Notes under the pieces: generated by a model
What the model was told of the DNA's origin: nothing
The model's input: only the letters and a program-made list of their open reading frames with translations
The model's database searches: none
Source: Angiostrongylus vasorum
Taxonomy: Eukaryota > Nematoda > Chromadorea > Rhabditida > Metastrongylidae
Length of the DNA: 64,000 bases
Assembly: GCA_018806985.1 (NCBI GenBank)
Contig: JADANN010000013.1
Span: forward strand, 248,001 to 312,000
Direction: 5' to 3'
Program-made: the position numbers and the translations under genes
Part shown: one piece after another, positions 24,501 through 37,198 of the stretch
How the letters are laid out: the number at the start of each line of letters is the position of its first letter
How positions within the stretch are numbered: position 1 is the stretch's first letter

Positions 24501-27500
24501 CACCAATATTCCACATCCATTGTTCCATTTTGTAACTCAGCAGATAAAGTGTAATTAGTGAATTAGTGTAACTGTTTAATGTACTGTTGGAAAACGAAGG
24601 CAGACGGCTAAAGTTTTAGGCTTGCGGTAGAGTCAGGACCGGCGTTTAATGATGTTCCTCTCGAGAACGCTGTTTTGGGGTGTAGCACACATAATCTTCA
24701 CATATACGATAGAAGTATGGTCATGGGATCGATACCATATTGGCACATTACCTTAGAAAAGGTATAATTTCTATTCTCATTAATAATATGTGTGTTACCT
24801 TGAAGTTATTTAGGACAAAAACATGGCCAACAGCATTCTGATTAAGATGGAGGTATTAGGATCAATGACTATTTTCCTGGGCACTGTACTGAGTGGTATG
24901 ATTGCGTCACCCGTAATCCCACTAATCACTGGATGCCTCGAATGACAATAGTAAAGCCTAAATTCCTCCCAGTCGCGTGTCGGAGCTACCCAATGAGCTC
25001 CACTCGTTCTGTGAACAGGGAAGACTTCGATGGAACAGTTCTAAATCTAGGAAAACTCAGTTCTCACAGTCAAAAATCACTAAGGACATTTGAGTACTAT
25101 GAAATGTATGCCCTACTCTAATAACATACTCTGCATGATGGTTTTCCTTCAGTCATTCATCGTCTTAAGCGACCGCTTATGTCTCGTGATTCAAATCGTA
25201 AAGGTCGTTTAAATTGAAAAATTACTAAAATATCACCACAAGTATCATATAGCATTGTGTATACTTGCATATCACTATGTAAAACATGCTTTAGAGATAT
25301 TGTTTTTAAGGACACATTTACTCTAAAGCGCGACGACATCCCTGATGACACCAATGAGAAGTGTAGCCGCTTCCCAATTGCTGTCGATTCTGGTTAGATG
25401 CATGTGTTATTGTCGAATACAGAACGTTACACATTTCTGCAGTCTTAATGACCGCTTCTAATTTTTTACTATATTTCTATACTGATTTGATAGCCTTGAT
25501 GATTCGCAGTGTTGTTGGATATTCAAGGTAGCCGTATGTTCGCACGCTTACGTGATGACCATTCACTTGTTTTATACAATCCAACTACTAGAAGATGGAC
25601 ACCTTACTATCTCACAGCGGAATCTCATTTGAATGTGAGTTAACACAAAAATTAGAATACCTAACGCTGTGTGACTAGTTCCGTGTGTGGATAAAGTGCA
25701 ACTGTGTCGAGTCACACTGTTGTGCACACATCTTACGTTCGACTCCACTCTGTAAACCAGTCAACCGGTCAAGTGAGCTTCATCCGCTTGAGAACATAAT
25801 TTTTTTAGCATGTTCCTTTCTAGAAGCCAGGAAAAAGCTCAGCGAGTGATTAACATCGTGAAGTCCAATCTCTTATTCGCTTATCAGAATTCCCTATTAG
25901 TTGGCTTTTTTTCAGTTAGATTCTTTTAATACTTCTGGACTGTACGAAACGTATGGGCGGGCTGGACATCGCATGGGCGCCATTGAGTCACCACTTACAA
26001 TATACTCGGATGGATCGGTTGTTGTAGCGAGAATTAAGAAAAGTCGTAAGCACTATTTCTACCGAGTTACATTCGGTAAGAACTGTCATTCTTATACGGT
26101 TAAATATTTTATCACAACCACAATGTTTCTGAGGTGTCTGCAAAATTCCGGACCGCAGGTGTCTGTGTTAGGATCGAACACCTACCACCCTATCCAAGGG
26201 GTCAACACGTTCACCACCACACCATGTTGTTGCTTCGTTTCGCCTTCCTTCCAGCTAGTTTTCACCTGCGTTCCGGAGTTTTGCAAATATCTCAGCATCA
26301 TTGTAGCTGTATTTCACATAATTCGTTGCTGTGAAAAAATTGTGGTAGGCAGTAAATAAAAAAGTTAACATTTTATGGTGTTTCCTCTTGGCGATAATAG
26401 TTCTTGGTCTGCTTCATAGCATTCACATATAAAAGCAATTACAATGATTGAGCAGAGTGGTTTGCGGTCCTATTTTTGCCATCCTTTCTGTGTTGAGAAA
26501 GAACCTGCTGTTCATTTCATGTCAATATGATTATAGTTGGATACATAAATACTTGGACGGCCCGTCCTTACTGTTTGTGCGAGCCCCAGCATAATCTCCA
26601 TCTTCCGGAGTTTTGTTGGTTTAGCTATTGTGTTCCACGGTAGTCCCGAGGTCAGCCTGCCAAAACCTGTCCCAGGTCGTCTCCACCACTGGCAGTCGCA
26701 GCTCATGTGGATCGGAGGGAGATTTGCCACCATGTGACTCGTTTGATAGCAGGACGGTGGTCGATCCTGGTATTGGTTTACTCTTAGTTAGGCTTCCTGA
26801 TGTAAAAGCCGGACTCCTCAGCTTGGAAGACCCAGCTGGGTAATCAATCCCTTCTCTGTAAATTGCGGTCCGACACCCAGGAACACCTCGAAGCCACACT
26901 GAGGAAGTAAACCGTTGGGAGGTTATCGTGATTATAGGAAATGTAATTTCTGGGTTAGAGACGGCAGATAGACAGTTTGCTGAATACAGTATTAATACAA
27001 CCACAAGAATGCTGAGATATTTGCAAAACTCCGGACCGCAGGTGTTTGCGGTGGGGAACGAACGCGCTATTGTCCTTTCCGGGGAGTAGCGCGCTCACCA
27101 CACCATGCGGGTCCTTCGTTTCGCCTGTCTCTCAGCTAGTTCTATTGATCTTTTGCCGTCAGCAATCCCCCGATATGGGCTCCCCAGATCAGTCCCGGTG
27201 ACGGGTGATTGCTGACGGCAAAAGATCAATAGAACTAGCTGAGAGACAGGCGAAACGAAGGACCCGCATGGTGTGGTGGTGAGCGCGCTACTCCCCGGAA
27301 AGGACAATAGCGTTCGTTCCCCACCGCAAACACCTGCGGTCCGGAGTTTTGCAAATATCTCAGCATTCTTGTGGTTGTATTTCGCATAGCAATAACCTGC
27401 CATAAAAAGTATAAAAAGGCAGAAAATAAAAAAGCTAAATACAGTATTAATAATTCCTAGAAGAGCATACGTCAGTAGTTCATGTGTGAGGTACTAAATA

Positions 27501-29245
27501 AATGACCTCGATAACCGATCCGTATCATAATACATTATCATATTTGCTATGTCCATCCAGAATGTTTTCAAATCGGGACCTTCTTATTGGAACAAAAACA
27601 ACAGGATAAGAAAGCGGAGTTTGTCATGAAGATGGAAACCATCCATGCTAACGTTCCAAAAGTGTTCCTCTTAACAATAATTTTCTACGTAATTGAGTTG
27701 ACACGAGGTTGATATAAAAGTGAAAATTGTTATTATTACCAAGGTTCATTGGAAGTCGATTTTTAAGATGTTCCTCTTGACATTGGATGTGAACGTTTGT
27801 TAGCGCGTTCTCTACAAAACACTTTTTACACAGCAGAACGGAAAAAAGATATAGACTTCAAAAAACTCGGGCATATTCGAGCTATAACTGATTTAATAGG
27901 ATGAGTTTACGGACATCTCTTCCGTAATGGTATGCCCTGGTGTACAATCAGGCAAACCAACTCTTATTTCTTCTCAGCAAGTCTCTAATTTCCGTTCAAT
28001 AATGTTATCCTCTGATCGAAATGGTCATAATGGTTGGTAGGACGAATGTCTGGATGATCTAACTTGGATCTCTGAGCACCCGGTCCCGCACCCATCTCTT
28101 TGATTTTACTCAACATACCACTGGGGAACCTGAATCGTATGTGGGAAGTGTGAAAGATTTGTAAGAATTGTTGCAGAGTCACCGCTGTGACGTAAGCAGC
28201 ATCCCATATCACGATAAGGAGCGAAAAAACCTCGAAGTTTGTGAGCTACGAATAATGATCAGACGCTGGCGTATCCACTTGGGCCTTGGGAATCAACAGG
28301 ACACGCAATACGACTTCACGACATTCGGTACTCATGAGATGTTAGTGATGGCGGAAGGAAAGCAGGGGGAAGGAATGAATGTTCTTCGAATCATTTAGGT
28401 TAGCACAACCTACTGGACACCTCTTGCCTGCAACAGCGATCAGTACAGACTGTTTTAGCCCATGCTGAGATCACTTATGAGCACAAGAGGGGGTTCTGTA
28501 GCACAGATGATATCCAGACGTTAATGAGCGACTTGGCTACAACGTTGTTCCATGAACTCTTACTTCACTAAAAAAAATACCGTTAATTTGTTATAAAACC
28601 AGAAACAACATGCTCATAGATGATATTTCAGACCACGAGAGATACGAATTTTCTTGCGAACGACGCGGATGGGCGCAGTTTTCAGGGGATATCGACCGTA
28701 TGTTCTATACGATAGTTGGAGAGACCTTGGTTATTATGATAGGTATTCGTGCAATAGCAATCGCTCCACTTCAGGTAAGACCTCCGTCATCCATCTAAAG
28801 AACTAATAACTAAGGCTGGGTTTCTAATGATTAGCAGAATGTTTTCCAATACCGTCATTTGCTGGTTCCACGTACTACCAATGTAGTAATCGCTTGATAA
28901 GAAGAGACTTCTTTTGTTCATAATAACACGCTAAACTGCTACTTGCTATTATATTTCAATAATAACACTTAGCACTATTGCGTTATCTTTCTACTTCAGC
29001 ATGTTTCACTGATAATGATATATTAGATAGTACCCAGGATCGATATATTAGATAGTTGACGCTAACTAATAATGATACATCATAATATATATGTTTAGCC
29101 TCCTACCTTAGTCGAATGCGCGCTAATGGCTCTGCAAGACCAACACTGCAACAAAGACGATGTAGGTGCTCGTATGGGTGGGCTATCGCCCGAAGACATT
29201 AAAAAAATGGTTGGCTATCGTGGTACATCACTGATTCCTACATGA
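21542..29245 (+). CDS. Unrecognised multi-exon gene, SOCS-box-like C-terminus
   Basis: Six phase-consistent exons: 21542-21819, 23105-23263, 25528-25634, 25916-26075, 28632-28774, 29099-29245 (TGA), about 331 residues. Upstream exons were not found, since the first exon begins inside a codon. Visible stretches include 'ADYPELRRAMEFAYALSEQL', 'DHSLVLYNPTTRRWTPYYL', 'GLYETYGRAGHRMGA' and 'YEFSCERRGWAQFSGDIDRM'. The last exon reads 'TLVECALMALQDQHCNKDDV' then 'MGGLSPEDIKKMVGY'. This resembles a SOCS box (TLxxxAxxxL elongin-BC box, then a Leu/Pro cullin box), which would make it an E3 ligase substrate receptor, but that is inference from a short motif. The 2.56-kb fourth intron holds SINE-B, Rep-1 and the hairpin. 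The first two exons are less certain than the last four. Confidence 0.62.
22160..22442 (+). repeat. SINE-A in intron
   Basis: Full-length copy: head 'gtagcgcagtggtcagaggc', central 'ttggcaccagacttgtctgg', 3' 'cagatatgcattcaatcgct' and 'gagaactttt'. It lies in the intron after the exon ending at 21819. It contains a short local duplication around 'ggtaggccattgtaggccac'. Confidence 0.9.
23345..23660 (-). repeat. SINE-C in intron
   Basis: Reverse copy with 'ctgctgtgcggataccagca', 'tagaatgctggtcgactcga' and a head region near 23600-23655 with 'attcgaactagctcc' (B-box-like when reversed). Confidence 0.75.
24115..24405 (-). repeat. SINE-A in intron
   Basis: Reverse copy from 'aaggatgaagctctcggcgt' to the A-box-like region 'caagcactgcgccacatgcc'. 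Confidence 0.88.
26105..26345 (-). repeat. SINE-B copy in intron
   Basis: Starts 'gaggtgtctgcaaaattccg' and passes 'gggtcaacacgttcaccacc' and 'ttgcttcgtttcgccttcct'. A second, opposite 3' domain follows ('ccggagttttgcaaatatct', 26275), so this copy is itself a partial fold-back. Confidence 0.8.
26540..26924 (+). repeat. Rep-1 copy in intron
   Basis: From 'acttggacggcccgtcctta' to 'agtaaaccgttgggagg'. Full length, in the same intron as the hairpin that follows. Confidence 0.88.
26994..27381. repeat. Near-perfect inverted repeat of two SINE-B copies
   Basis: Left arm 26994-27167 (174 bp) is the reverse complement of right arm 27207-27381 (175 bp), with a 39-bp loop. The arms differ only by a 2-bp gap (cg) and a 3-bp gap (gtg). 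Each arm is a SINE-B, heads facing inwards. In the transcript of the surrounding intron it would form a long double-stranded hairpin. Confidence 0.95.
27420..28625. other. Intron sequence without recognised features
   Basis: Rest of the long intron of the SOCS-box-like gene. The open frame 28168-28398 has no recognisable domain. Confidence 0.4.
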
Positions 29246-30527
29246 GTCTTAAATGCATTACCTCTCGCTGCTCCTATAGTTTTATCATGAATGCTAGGTT
29301 TTCTGTTCTATGATTTTAACACTCGCCTATCAACCATTAATACATCTTTCCTGATTTGAAATTTAATCTTCGCATTCATCCTCTATATTTCAATCCGATT
29401 ATGATTCAAATAATGTAGCACCGAATATGATTCCATTCTGAACATCCTACTGAAGTGATTGATAATTACAAAGGCTCAACAAGCTGCTTTTCCGCATATC
29501 TGAATTCTTCCACAAGTTCCTTATCAGGATTGAGTTTGATAGGAGTCTAAAGCCAGATAGCTCGTATAAGTACAGATCCATAAGAAGTGTTGTTTATACT
29601 TTTAATGAATACGCATGAGAACGTAGTCTGAATAGTGCTGTGATTGCAGTAATTATTCTAGCGTATTATAAAGTTATAGTTACAATGCTGTATTAACGTG
29701 CTCAAAGGCAGACAATCTAATGATGAAGGTCTAGACACCAACAGTTAGATGATTACCTGAAAATGTTACGTTGCAGAAAGCTATGGCGATGAGCGACATC
29801 GTATATCTACATTTACAAGTTAAAAAACTGTGTCGTAATAATAACAGCTCTTTCCTACGCAAAAATTTAAAGCAGTACTCAAGAGCATGGAACAGTACAC
29901 AAGCTAAAACGTTTTGGCAATACTATTGAACTTTCTTTACCACGGAAATCTCAGTTGCCCATGGAAGTTCTTGAACATTTACGCCCATAGCCTGTCTTCG
30001 CGAATTATTCAGGTCTCAGTCTTTGCCGCTTCGGCAAGAACTTTCCCAGCAGTCCCGAAAAAACCGTTCTCGGGAGTTTTCGGCTTCTCCGCAGCCAACT
30101 ATTGTGAAATGACGTTAGTTGTCTTCAGAGATAAAGAGACCCACGGCGTCAGAAAGGTCCTTTTTCGGACTTCCGAATAAAAACTTCGAATTTCTGAAGG
30201 GATTGTAGTGCAGAGTGGCCAACGGTCGTACATAGGATTTCAACAGTCAAGAACACTATTTGTCACCACGAGGTTGTAGATTTGACAGACGACGTAGTCA
30301 ATCCTTCAAATGTATTGAAAGGAACAATCTTTATTTCTAGTTTGGGACAATAACGTTTAGACTTAGTACGAGGTGCAGGTGCGTAATATTGCGTAATATA
30401 ATACATCACGAGTGCATCATTACTTTTCGAAAATGATAGGTTGATATCTAAGGAGATTTGACCGGTAGGAAAGCTATCATTTTCGAAAGCTGTGTAGACG
30501 ACACCAGTGAAGTCTGCTTAGCATAAA
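29246..30527. other. Intergenic, no feature recognised
   Basis: Between two converging genes (stops at 29245 on plus and 30528 on minus). An 88-codon frame at 29914-30180 (+) has no recognisable domain. Confidence 0.4.
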
Positions 30528-31119
30528 TCACTCTTGGTTGAGCATGCGTCCGAAAGAAGAGGTGAACTTTGGTTTTGGTGGAGGCTTGTACGAAGACACC
30601 CAGAAACGCCCAAATTCGGTATCTGACTGAAATTTATCTCAGCACAGTATTCTACGTACATCATCAGTACAGGTAACTTCTCAGACATACAAAGTCGGGA
30701 TGGAGCTCACCTTGATATCGTTCTCAGCAGACTCAACCGAATTTCTTGGCTGAAGAACTGAGGCGTCTTTCTTAGTGTTCTCCGAAGTAAGTTTTGAATT
30801 TTGGGTAGGCCTCAACGGCAATGGCTGAATGATGCCTGGTTGCATTTTAACTGGCCAATATTTGACTCATATCATTCACAACTTTCATATTCCTGAGAAG
30901 AACGGGAAAATACCAACCTCGCACAGCGAGTCCACTCCTGTGTCGTCGAAATTAGGCTGTGGTGGAATTGCAATTAATGGAGAATAAGCACGAATACCTA
31001 AATTAAGATGACTCGATAGACATTAATGCTCGAATACATACCGGTATAACACTTTTGGCGCCATAATTCTTTTTGTTCTTGGCAGGAATGTTGTCATGAG
31101 CCACATTCTCCAGAGCCAT
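30528..31119 (-). CDS. Unrecognised small protein, four exons
   Basis: ATG at 31119, exons 31119-31038, 30997-30914, 30850-30711, 30626-30528 (TGA): 405 nt, 134 residues. Start '[20 protein letters not shown]' lies 9 nt after a 'catcttcag' acceptor, suggesting trans-splicing. Later stretches include '[19 protein letters not shown]', '[17 protein letters not shown]' and the end '[18 protein letters not shown]'. The protein is Pro/Ser/Asn-rich and probably largely disordered, with no membrane segment. Introns are 40, 63 and 84 nt. The first two donors were chosen to keep phase (GTATTC and GTATTT sites); the stronger GTATGT site 4 nt upstream of the first would break the frame. No family recognised. 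Confidence 0.5.
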
Positions 31120-31329
31120 TACTCTTATCTGAAGATGCAAAAAGAAAAATCGAATTCCCTACTAGCTGGGGTCAGTGTGCCGAAAAAATCACCCTCCTGG
31201 CTGTTAGCACACTTCGCTATCATTCTTTTGTCTCACAATCCTCATTTACGAAACTTATTTGGCATATACATTGTTTGGTTGCGGCTTGACTATCAAAAAT
31301 TCTTTAGTCACTAACATAATGAATGTTAG

Positions 31330-31495
31330 TCAAGTGTGGTTTTCACTGGAATCAAAGGTAGCCGTACTGGGGCACTCCCACGTTTTCGCCACAGTTTTTT
31401 GCAGAGACTTGCGGACCGGTAGATTTCTGCCTTGTTCACACGGCACCCAAGATTTTTGTGATCAATCTAGTGAGTGCGAGCCAAATCCCGGCGGT
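31330..31495 (-). repeat. Possible degraded SINE-C fragment
   Basis: 'aaaggtagccgtactggggc' resembles the 'gagatagccgtattggggcc' segment of the SINE-C copy at 60610. The rest is too diverged to delimit. Confidence 0.3.
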
Positions 31496-31499
31496 TAAT

Positions 31500-34140
31500 A
31501 AAATATGTAGGCTGTATCCAGCACATGGACTATAAGATATCCTCTCCAACTACTGACTGCCTCATTGTGGCAGATTTTGCTAGCTGGCGGCCTGCTATAC
31601 GTGCCACGGAATTACCAAGCAGGGTATTCTGAACTCTGAAGCCTTACATTTCAGTATGGAATAGAGCTAAGAGCAAACCTATGCCACAGCAGAATGCGAT
31701 TAATTAGTAGTGGTTAGTTCCTTACTAACAATAGAAAAAAATAAAGGCGCTGTCAGTAAAAGCATTATTTTCTTCAAGTAGTGTACGTGTTTCAGCACCA
31801 TTTTGCGCGCTTCCTTCTCCGTCGTCCACTATAATCGAACCATCAACATTGGAGCCACCAGATCCCGCAACATCTTTGCAAGCAGCATTTTCTGAAAATC
31901 CGATTCAAAAGTTTAAGTCTTCAGTTGACCGACAGGCACAATGCTATCTTTCAGAATACATCGTCTGTAATGACTATAAGGTTAAAAGAAGAAAAAAACT
32001 ATTCAAACAGAAGTTCTGCAATAGATTTATTTACACTGTTTAAGAAAAAGTCATGAGGTATTTCTAAACAGTGGAACTACTTCGACTTTTAAGATTGACA
32101 CGACCTCCCACAAGATGAAATCTTTTTGGTGATCACTAAATGCATGGTGACTGAAAAGCACCACCCCATTTTAAAACTCTTGTAATTTATTTATTTATTA
32201 AAAAATTTCTCACAACTTTTTTTAATATTCCTTGACGCATGAAAATCAAATCCTTGAGCTTTTTCTTCGCTTCAGATCACTTATTTTGATTGAAATTTGG
32301 AAGCGCTTCAAATATAGCTAACGCCTTATCGTACTACAGCGTACCCAGCTAACACCGTGTTATGAAATTTGGAGATGCATTCTTCAAGTGCAAGGATAGT
32401 GGAAGAAAGTAAGTTGACGCAAAGACGAGCAAGAATTACCACGCAGAACTCATTGCAAGAGGATCTTCTCTGGGAGATGGAAAGGTCACCATTGATTATC
32501 TGCTGTACTATATTTTGAATCTCTCTCACTGATGGATCCCCACCTGGCTGATCGCCTAGTTACACAGCGCGTCCCCGGCTGGCGTATAGGGGGGCTGAAT
32601 AGGATAGAAAAGCTATTTTGTGCTTCCCTAGACTCGCTGGGTCCAACAGATAGACCTCCTCTTTCTGCTGTACCAATATGACACATACCGTCCGCATTTA
32701 AGTAGATATGTTCATGCATAGGTGCATGAGTGTACTCTCTCTAACGCATACTGTATTCTACAAGTCAAATCGGCCAAATACCTGAAAAAAAAGTGATTGC
32801 CAAGTAAATGACAGTAGTTGGGTGTCGCTATTAACAAGCAAACTTCTAGGCACGTCCAATCTAGGACTGCTATGCTACCCATGAGCGTACCTAGTCCTTA
32901 CGTTGAGAGGTCCGCAAGTTACCTATGGCCCATTTCTACTCTCAACTCATTAACATAATTAGTTAAGATGACGATATTAATTGTCGATGGAACACAATCG
33001 CTAGCAATTCCATTTCCATAAATAACAAGATTTTCAAGGTACGATAATCGGATTTCATGTTTTCACTGGTCGTGCGACTCACATTTCCCACTCCTTTCGT
33101 CTTCCCTGCAACCTTCGTTGATGATGATGAGTTACTAGTGTAGTGATAAATAAACTGCTACCAGCGTCTAATGCAATTCGTTGACGTTAGCTACGTACAC
33201 GTTCACCCTATTGTAACTGCTTGTCTCAGAACAACTTTCCCCACTTACCGTGGTCTGTTTTTTATGATTTCACTGTTCCGTCTGTTTTGGTTCCGATGTC
33301 TATTCTTCCGGGTTTCGAAGTTGGAATATTTTTCAAAGGCGTGAATTGCAAAGTCTGGGATGTTGCCGTATGCGCGACTATATTACAAAAGTCATCCTTC
33401 AAGCGTTCCACAGCAGGTGCGGATCATTCACATAGATGTACTACCAGTCCAACTTTTTACATAGCCGAGTGCTGATAGTAGTGCTGAGTGAAGAAGGTAA
33501 ACACGAAATCTCTGGGTCTGTCACGCAGTGGTTTCTTTAAAGCTCTCAAGAGTAATATATGCTCTTATACCTCTTACTCCGCAAAATCCTTTTCTCCTTA
33601 ATGTCGTTTAGAACGTTTAATGTGCATACAAAAATGTGGTATTCACCATCATGTAAACATGCTTCTTGACTACTTCTCCAACAACCTATAGCTACACTTT
33701 TTCAATGTTTTTACCACTTTTATCCACAGTATTGTCCTCTTTCCTGCTTCTTTGAGCTCTTTAAGAGTCTCTAGCGGTATATCTCAAAAAGATGATTCCA
33801 TCTATAAAAAATTTGACATCAATCCGTATGATGTCTTCGTCCTAATTGTGTGGTTTTATTGTTCATTGGAATTCAGCAGTGAACTCTCTCAAAGGACTTG
33901 CAGTGTCACTTCCAGCAACAGGTTAGTAGAGTCCTCATGCAACAGTTTTGAGGACACCCTCCGTCACCCTTCCCAGACAGACTGATGCCTATTTCTCCAG
34001 TTGAACTCATGATCTTGTAGGGCATTTCGAAAATGGAGAAAGAATGGAGTAGTTTTTTTCACTATCAAGTTCACAGCATGCCGAGCATGGGTTTCTACAC
34101 TTTCCTTAAGCGGCCGGTCATTTTTCATCCTTATTTTCAT
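31500..34140. other. No confident gene; weak coding signal at 31790-32043
   Basis: A plus-strand frame after a 'tttcag' acceptor (31790) reads 'STLEPPDPATSLQAAFSEN' and ends TAA at 32043, but there is no partner exon. Frames near 33221-33475 are open on both strands. No repeat match identified. Confidence 0.3.
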
Positions 34141-34149
34141 AGTTGATGT

Positions 34150-37010
34150 CGGCTTTGATTCCATGTCCGAATCTACTAGTAAGAACAGCGGTTGAAGGAA
34201 TGGATGCCAAAAAGCTACTTCCCTCCCTCGGACCCGTATCGTGGTTACGACATGAAAACGCAAGGTCAAGTCAAGACTCCAGGGAGGACATGTTGAGCAA
34301 GCAGCAAAAGGACAGCCTCAGTACTCTGCACACTCGGTGGCCTCGTCTATGACGTCCGGCGGTGACAGGCCACAAAGTCTCGAGTTACGCACGCCTCATT
34401 ATAACAGCATTTGATGAACACGCACACAACGCAGCATGGAAATTGGTTCATATTCCACATCTATAACACCACAACACTCTCCCTACTCCTACGCCGATCT
34501 TCCTGAAGCCGCATATCGCATCAAATCTCATACGATCGATCAACAATTAGCAAAAATCAAGAGGACCAACATTTGGCAAACAAACAACGGACCCTTTTCA
34601 TCCGCGGAGTAAACGTACTGTCACGAAATTTCGGTGGCTTATGTTTTGTCGTCCACCGGTCCACTATTTATCTCGTCGATTCGTACTAATTCTTTCCTCC
34701 TGCATGGCCGTCCTCCGTCTTGAACCAACGTGTCACAAGATAATTACTATCACCAGTCGGTGCTCACCGATAAATGCAGCTGATGAGTACGAATTAGATA
34801 CGTTCCACTAATAGTCGAAGGAAGTAGTCCGCACCGATAACTCCCTCTATTAATTCGTTGTCTTAGAGTCAACGACAGAATATGAAAAGCCAATGAAAGC
34901 GAATATAGGTTCGGAAAAGTTGGATTGGGAGAACAGAATATGAGTTGAAAGTGTCCTGCAGCATTCCTCTCCGCAGCCGGCCTCATCCATAGAAATTCGC
35001 TTTGTCAAAAGAAAGTTGCAGCTTATGTGGAAGACGCTCAACGGTACGATACATCCCGGAATCGACCATATTGCGACGAACAACTACTGCTGCTTGACAC
35101 ATCGGTTGCCCCCATCATTCTGTGCTAGTTCCGACCACCGCCTTCATCGCGCGAAGATTCGATTTAGCGGCAATCTAGTGAAGAATTAGTGTCATAAAAT
35201 AAGAAGAAAAAGTCAAGCTGATATGACGAGAACATTCTGAACGAAGCCCTATCCCAACGTGACGAGCAGATTAAAGAAGACCCGACCGAAGACTACGAGC
35301 TGCGTGTCGAAGGACTGAAAAGCTGTGCCGAATTCGCCTGTTCCTTCCTCAAGCAAGAAGATCGGGTCACATCTCCATCACTACTAAGGAGTTGCTCGAA
35401 AAGAGAAGGAAACTGGAGCTTGATCCTACTGGAACACGTTCAACAAAGGCTAGTAATAAATGCCGGCTGCAGAAGAGCTTTGCAGGAAGACCTACATCGC
35501 TACAGGCAAAAGAAACTACTGCAAGCAGCAGAGAAAAGCAGCAGTCTGACGAAATGCCATCGGGACTTGTGTGACTATAGTGTTCCCCCTTCCACCCTGA
35601 TGAACGAAGATGGGATCGTCAAAACTTGCCGCCATGATACGGAATTAATAACGGAAACGTTCTACACCAACCTTTTCCGCCCGACAATCCCCTGTCCCGG
35701 ACCCTAATATCTCCGCTGATGAAAAAATCACTAGGACTTCTTTTCTCCGAGGTTTGAGTTTTGATGGAAAGCATGAAGAAATACACAGTTCCAGGACCCG
35801 ATAATATCACTGCCGACTTCTTTGGAGCTGGAAGCCACAATTTAAATGTACTTTTCGCAAACCATATGGCAGTCTACCTTCAAAAGAAAGAAATCCCCAA
35901 CTAGTGTAGGATGTCTCACCCGGTCATCCTGCCCAGAAAAAGGTGACCGAAAGGATCCTCGTAACTATCGTCCGATATGGTTGTTGAATGTGCTGTACAA
36001 GATCTTCACAAAGATTATCCTGTTCCGCATATCAAGGACAATGGATGAGGCGCAGCCAGTTGAGCAAGCAGGATTTTGACAGCGATTCTGCCACATTGTT
36101 TACACAGAAACCCTGTCCAGCGTCAAAAAAAGTTTGTCGGTAATACCATATGCCCCTACTTGTAGCATTTGTCGGCTATGAAAAAAGCTTTTTACAGCTG
36201 CGAAACGAATGTAACCCTACCAGTGCTCGAGGAGACCAAGGAGTAGATCCGTTCTACGTAAGAACTGATTTGACTTTAATCGGAAATGCACTATAAAAAA
36301 GAAAACCTTTCTCATCATCCTCTCAGGATACCCATAGGAAAAAGAGGTTCTATAAGGAGACACCACATCGCCAAAGCTGTTTAATACCGCACTGCATTGG
36401 ATAATGAAGTCACTCGACTGGGATGAAAAAAAGCATACGTAATAATGGAAAACTGCTATCAAATCTTTGTTTAGCCGATGATATAGTCATCTTCTCAAGA
36501 AGTACTAGTGAAGCAGAGACGATGACCAATGTGCTCAACGAAGCAGGAAAGAAGATCGGACTACGTATAAATCGGAAGAATACCCAGTTCATGAATAACC
36601 AATAGTGCGAAGATAAACACATCAAACTGGATGGTTCTCTTATTATATAGGATACCTCGCATCTATACTTTGGCAGACAAATGAACATGGAGAACAACAT
36701 AACGAGGAACTGGACAGAAAGAGAACAACAGTATAGACTGCAATCGATTCTCTTAAAGAAGCCACCGACCAACTAACGGGCCTGAAACTTCGCACCTATT
36801 TGACTCGATGGTCTTACCCCCCGCTCTGTTATGCAGCAGAGACATGGGCTGATACTTTAACCGTGTCAAAAATGCTGCACGCTACTCAAGCAGTGTTTGA
36901 ACAATGTCTTCCGAAGTTTAAAGTCCGAAAACACAACATTTGCCCGGAAAACGAAGATCAAATCTTCGAAGTCGACTCCATTTTCGATATCCAGGAGGTT
37001 AAATATTGAT
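34150..37010 (+). mobile_element. RTE-type retrotransposon relic
   Basis: Plus-strand relic spread over many frameshifts. It includes a 5' part around 34180-34400 (weak) and a pre-RT linker at 35420-35700 ('QEDLHRYRQKKLLQAAEK'). RT blocks follow: 'KGDRKDPRNYRPIWLLNVLY' near 35940, 'DEAQPVEQAGF' at 36046, and 'LCLADDIVIFSRSTSEAETM' near 36470. C-terminal blocks are 'LRTYLTRWSYPPLCYAAETW' (about 36790) and 'NEDQIF' (36950). The LADD active-site pair survives, yet stops and frameshifts elsewhere make it non-functional. It stops at a long TA tract where the tail of the protein would follow. Confidence 0.88.
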
Positions 37011-37016
37011 AACGAC

Positions 37017-37095
37017 ATATACATGTACATGTACATATACATGTATATACGTACATGTGCATATACACGTATGCATATATATACATGTTATACAC

Positions 37096-37096
<1 letters not shown>
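37017..37096. repeat. Alternating purine-pyrimidine tract
   Basis: Almost strictly alternating R/Y sequence of 'acatgtacatgtacatatac' type directly before the TA microsatellite; self-complementary in several places. Confidence 0.8.
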
Positions 37097-37189
<93 letters not shown>

Positions 37190-37198
37190 GTCAGGACG
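37097..37198. repeat. (TA)n microsatellite, about 51 units
   Basis: Uninterrupted TA repeat of about 102 bp. The long Tyr-Ile frames on both strands are artefacts of it. Confidence 0.98.
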
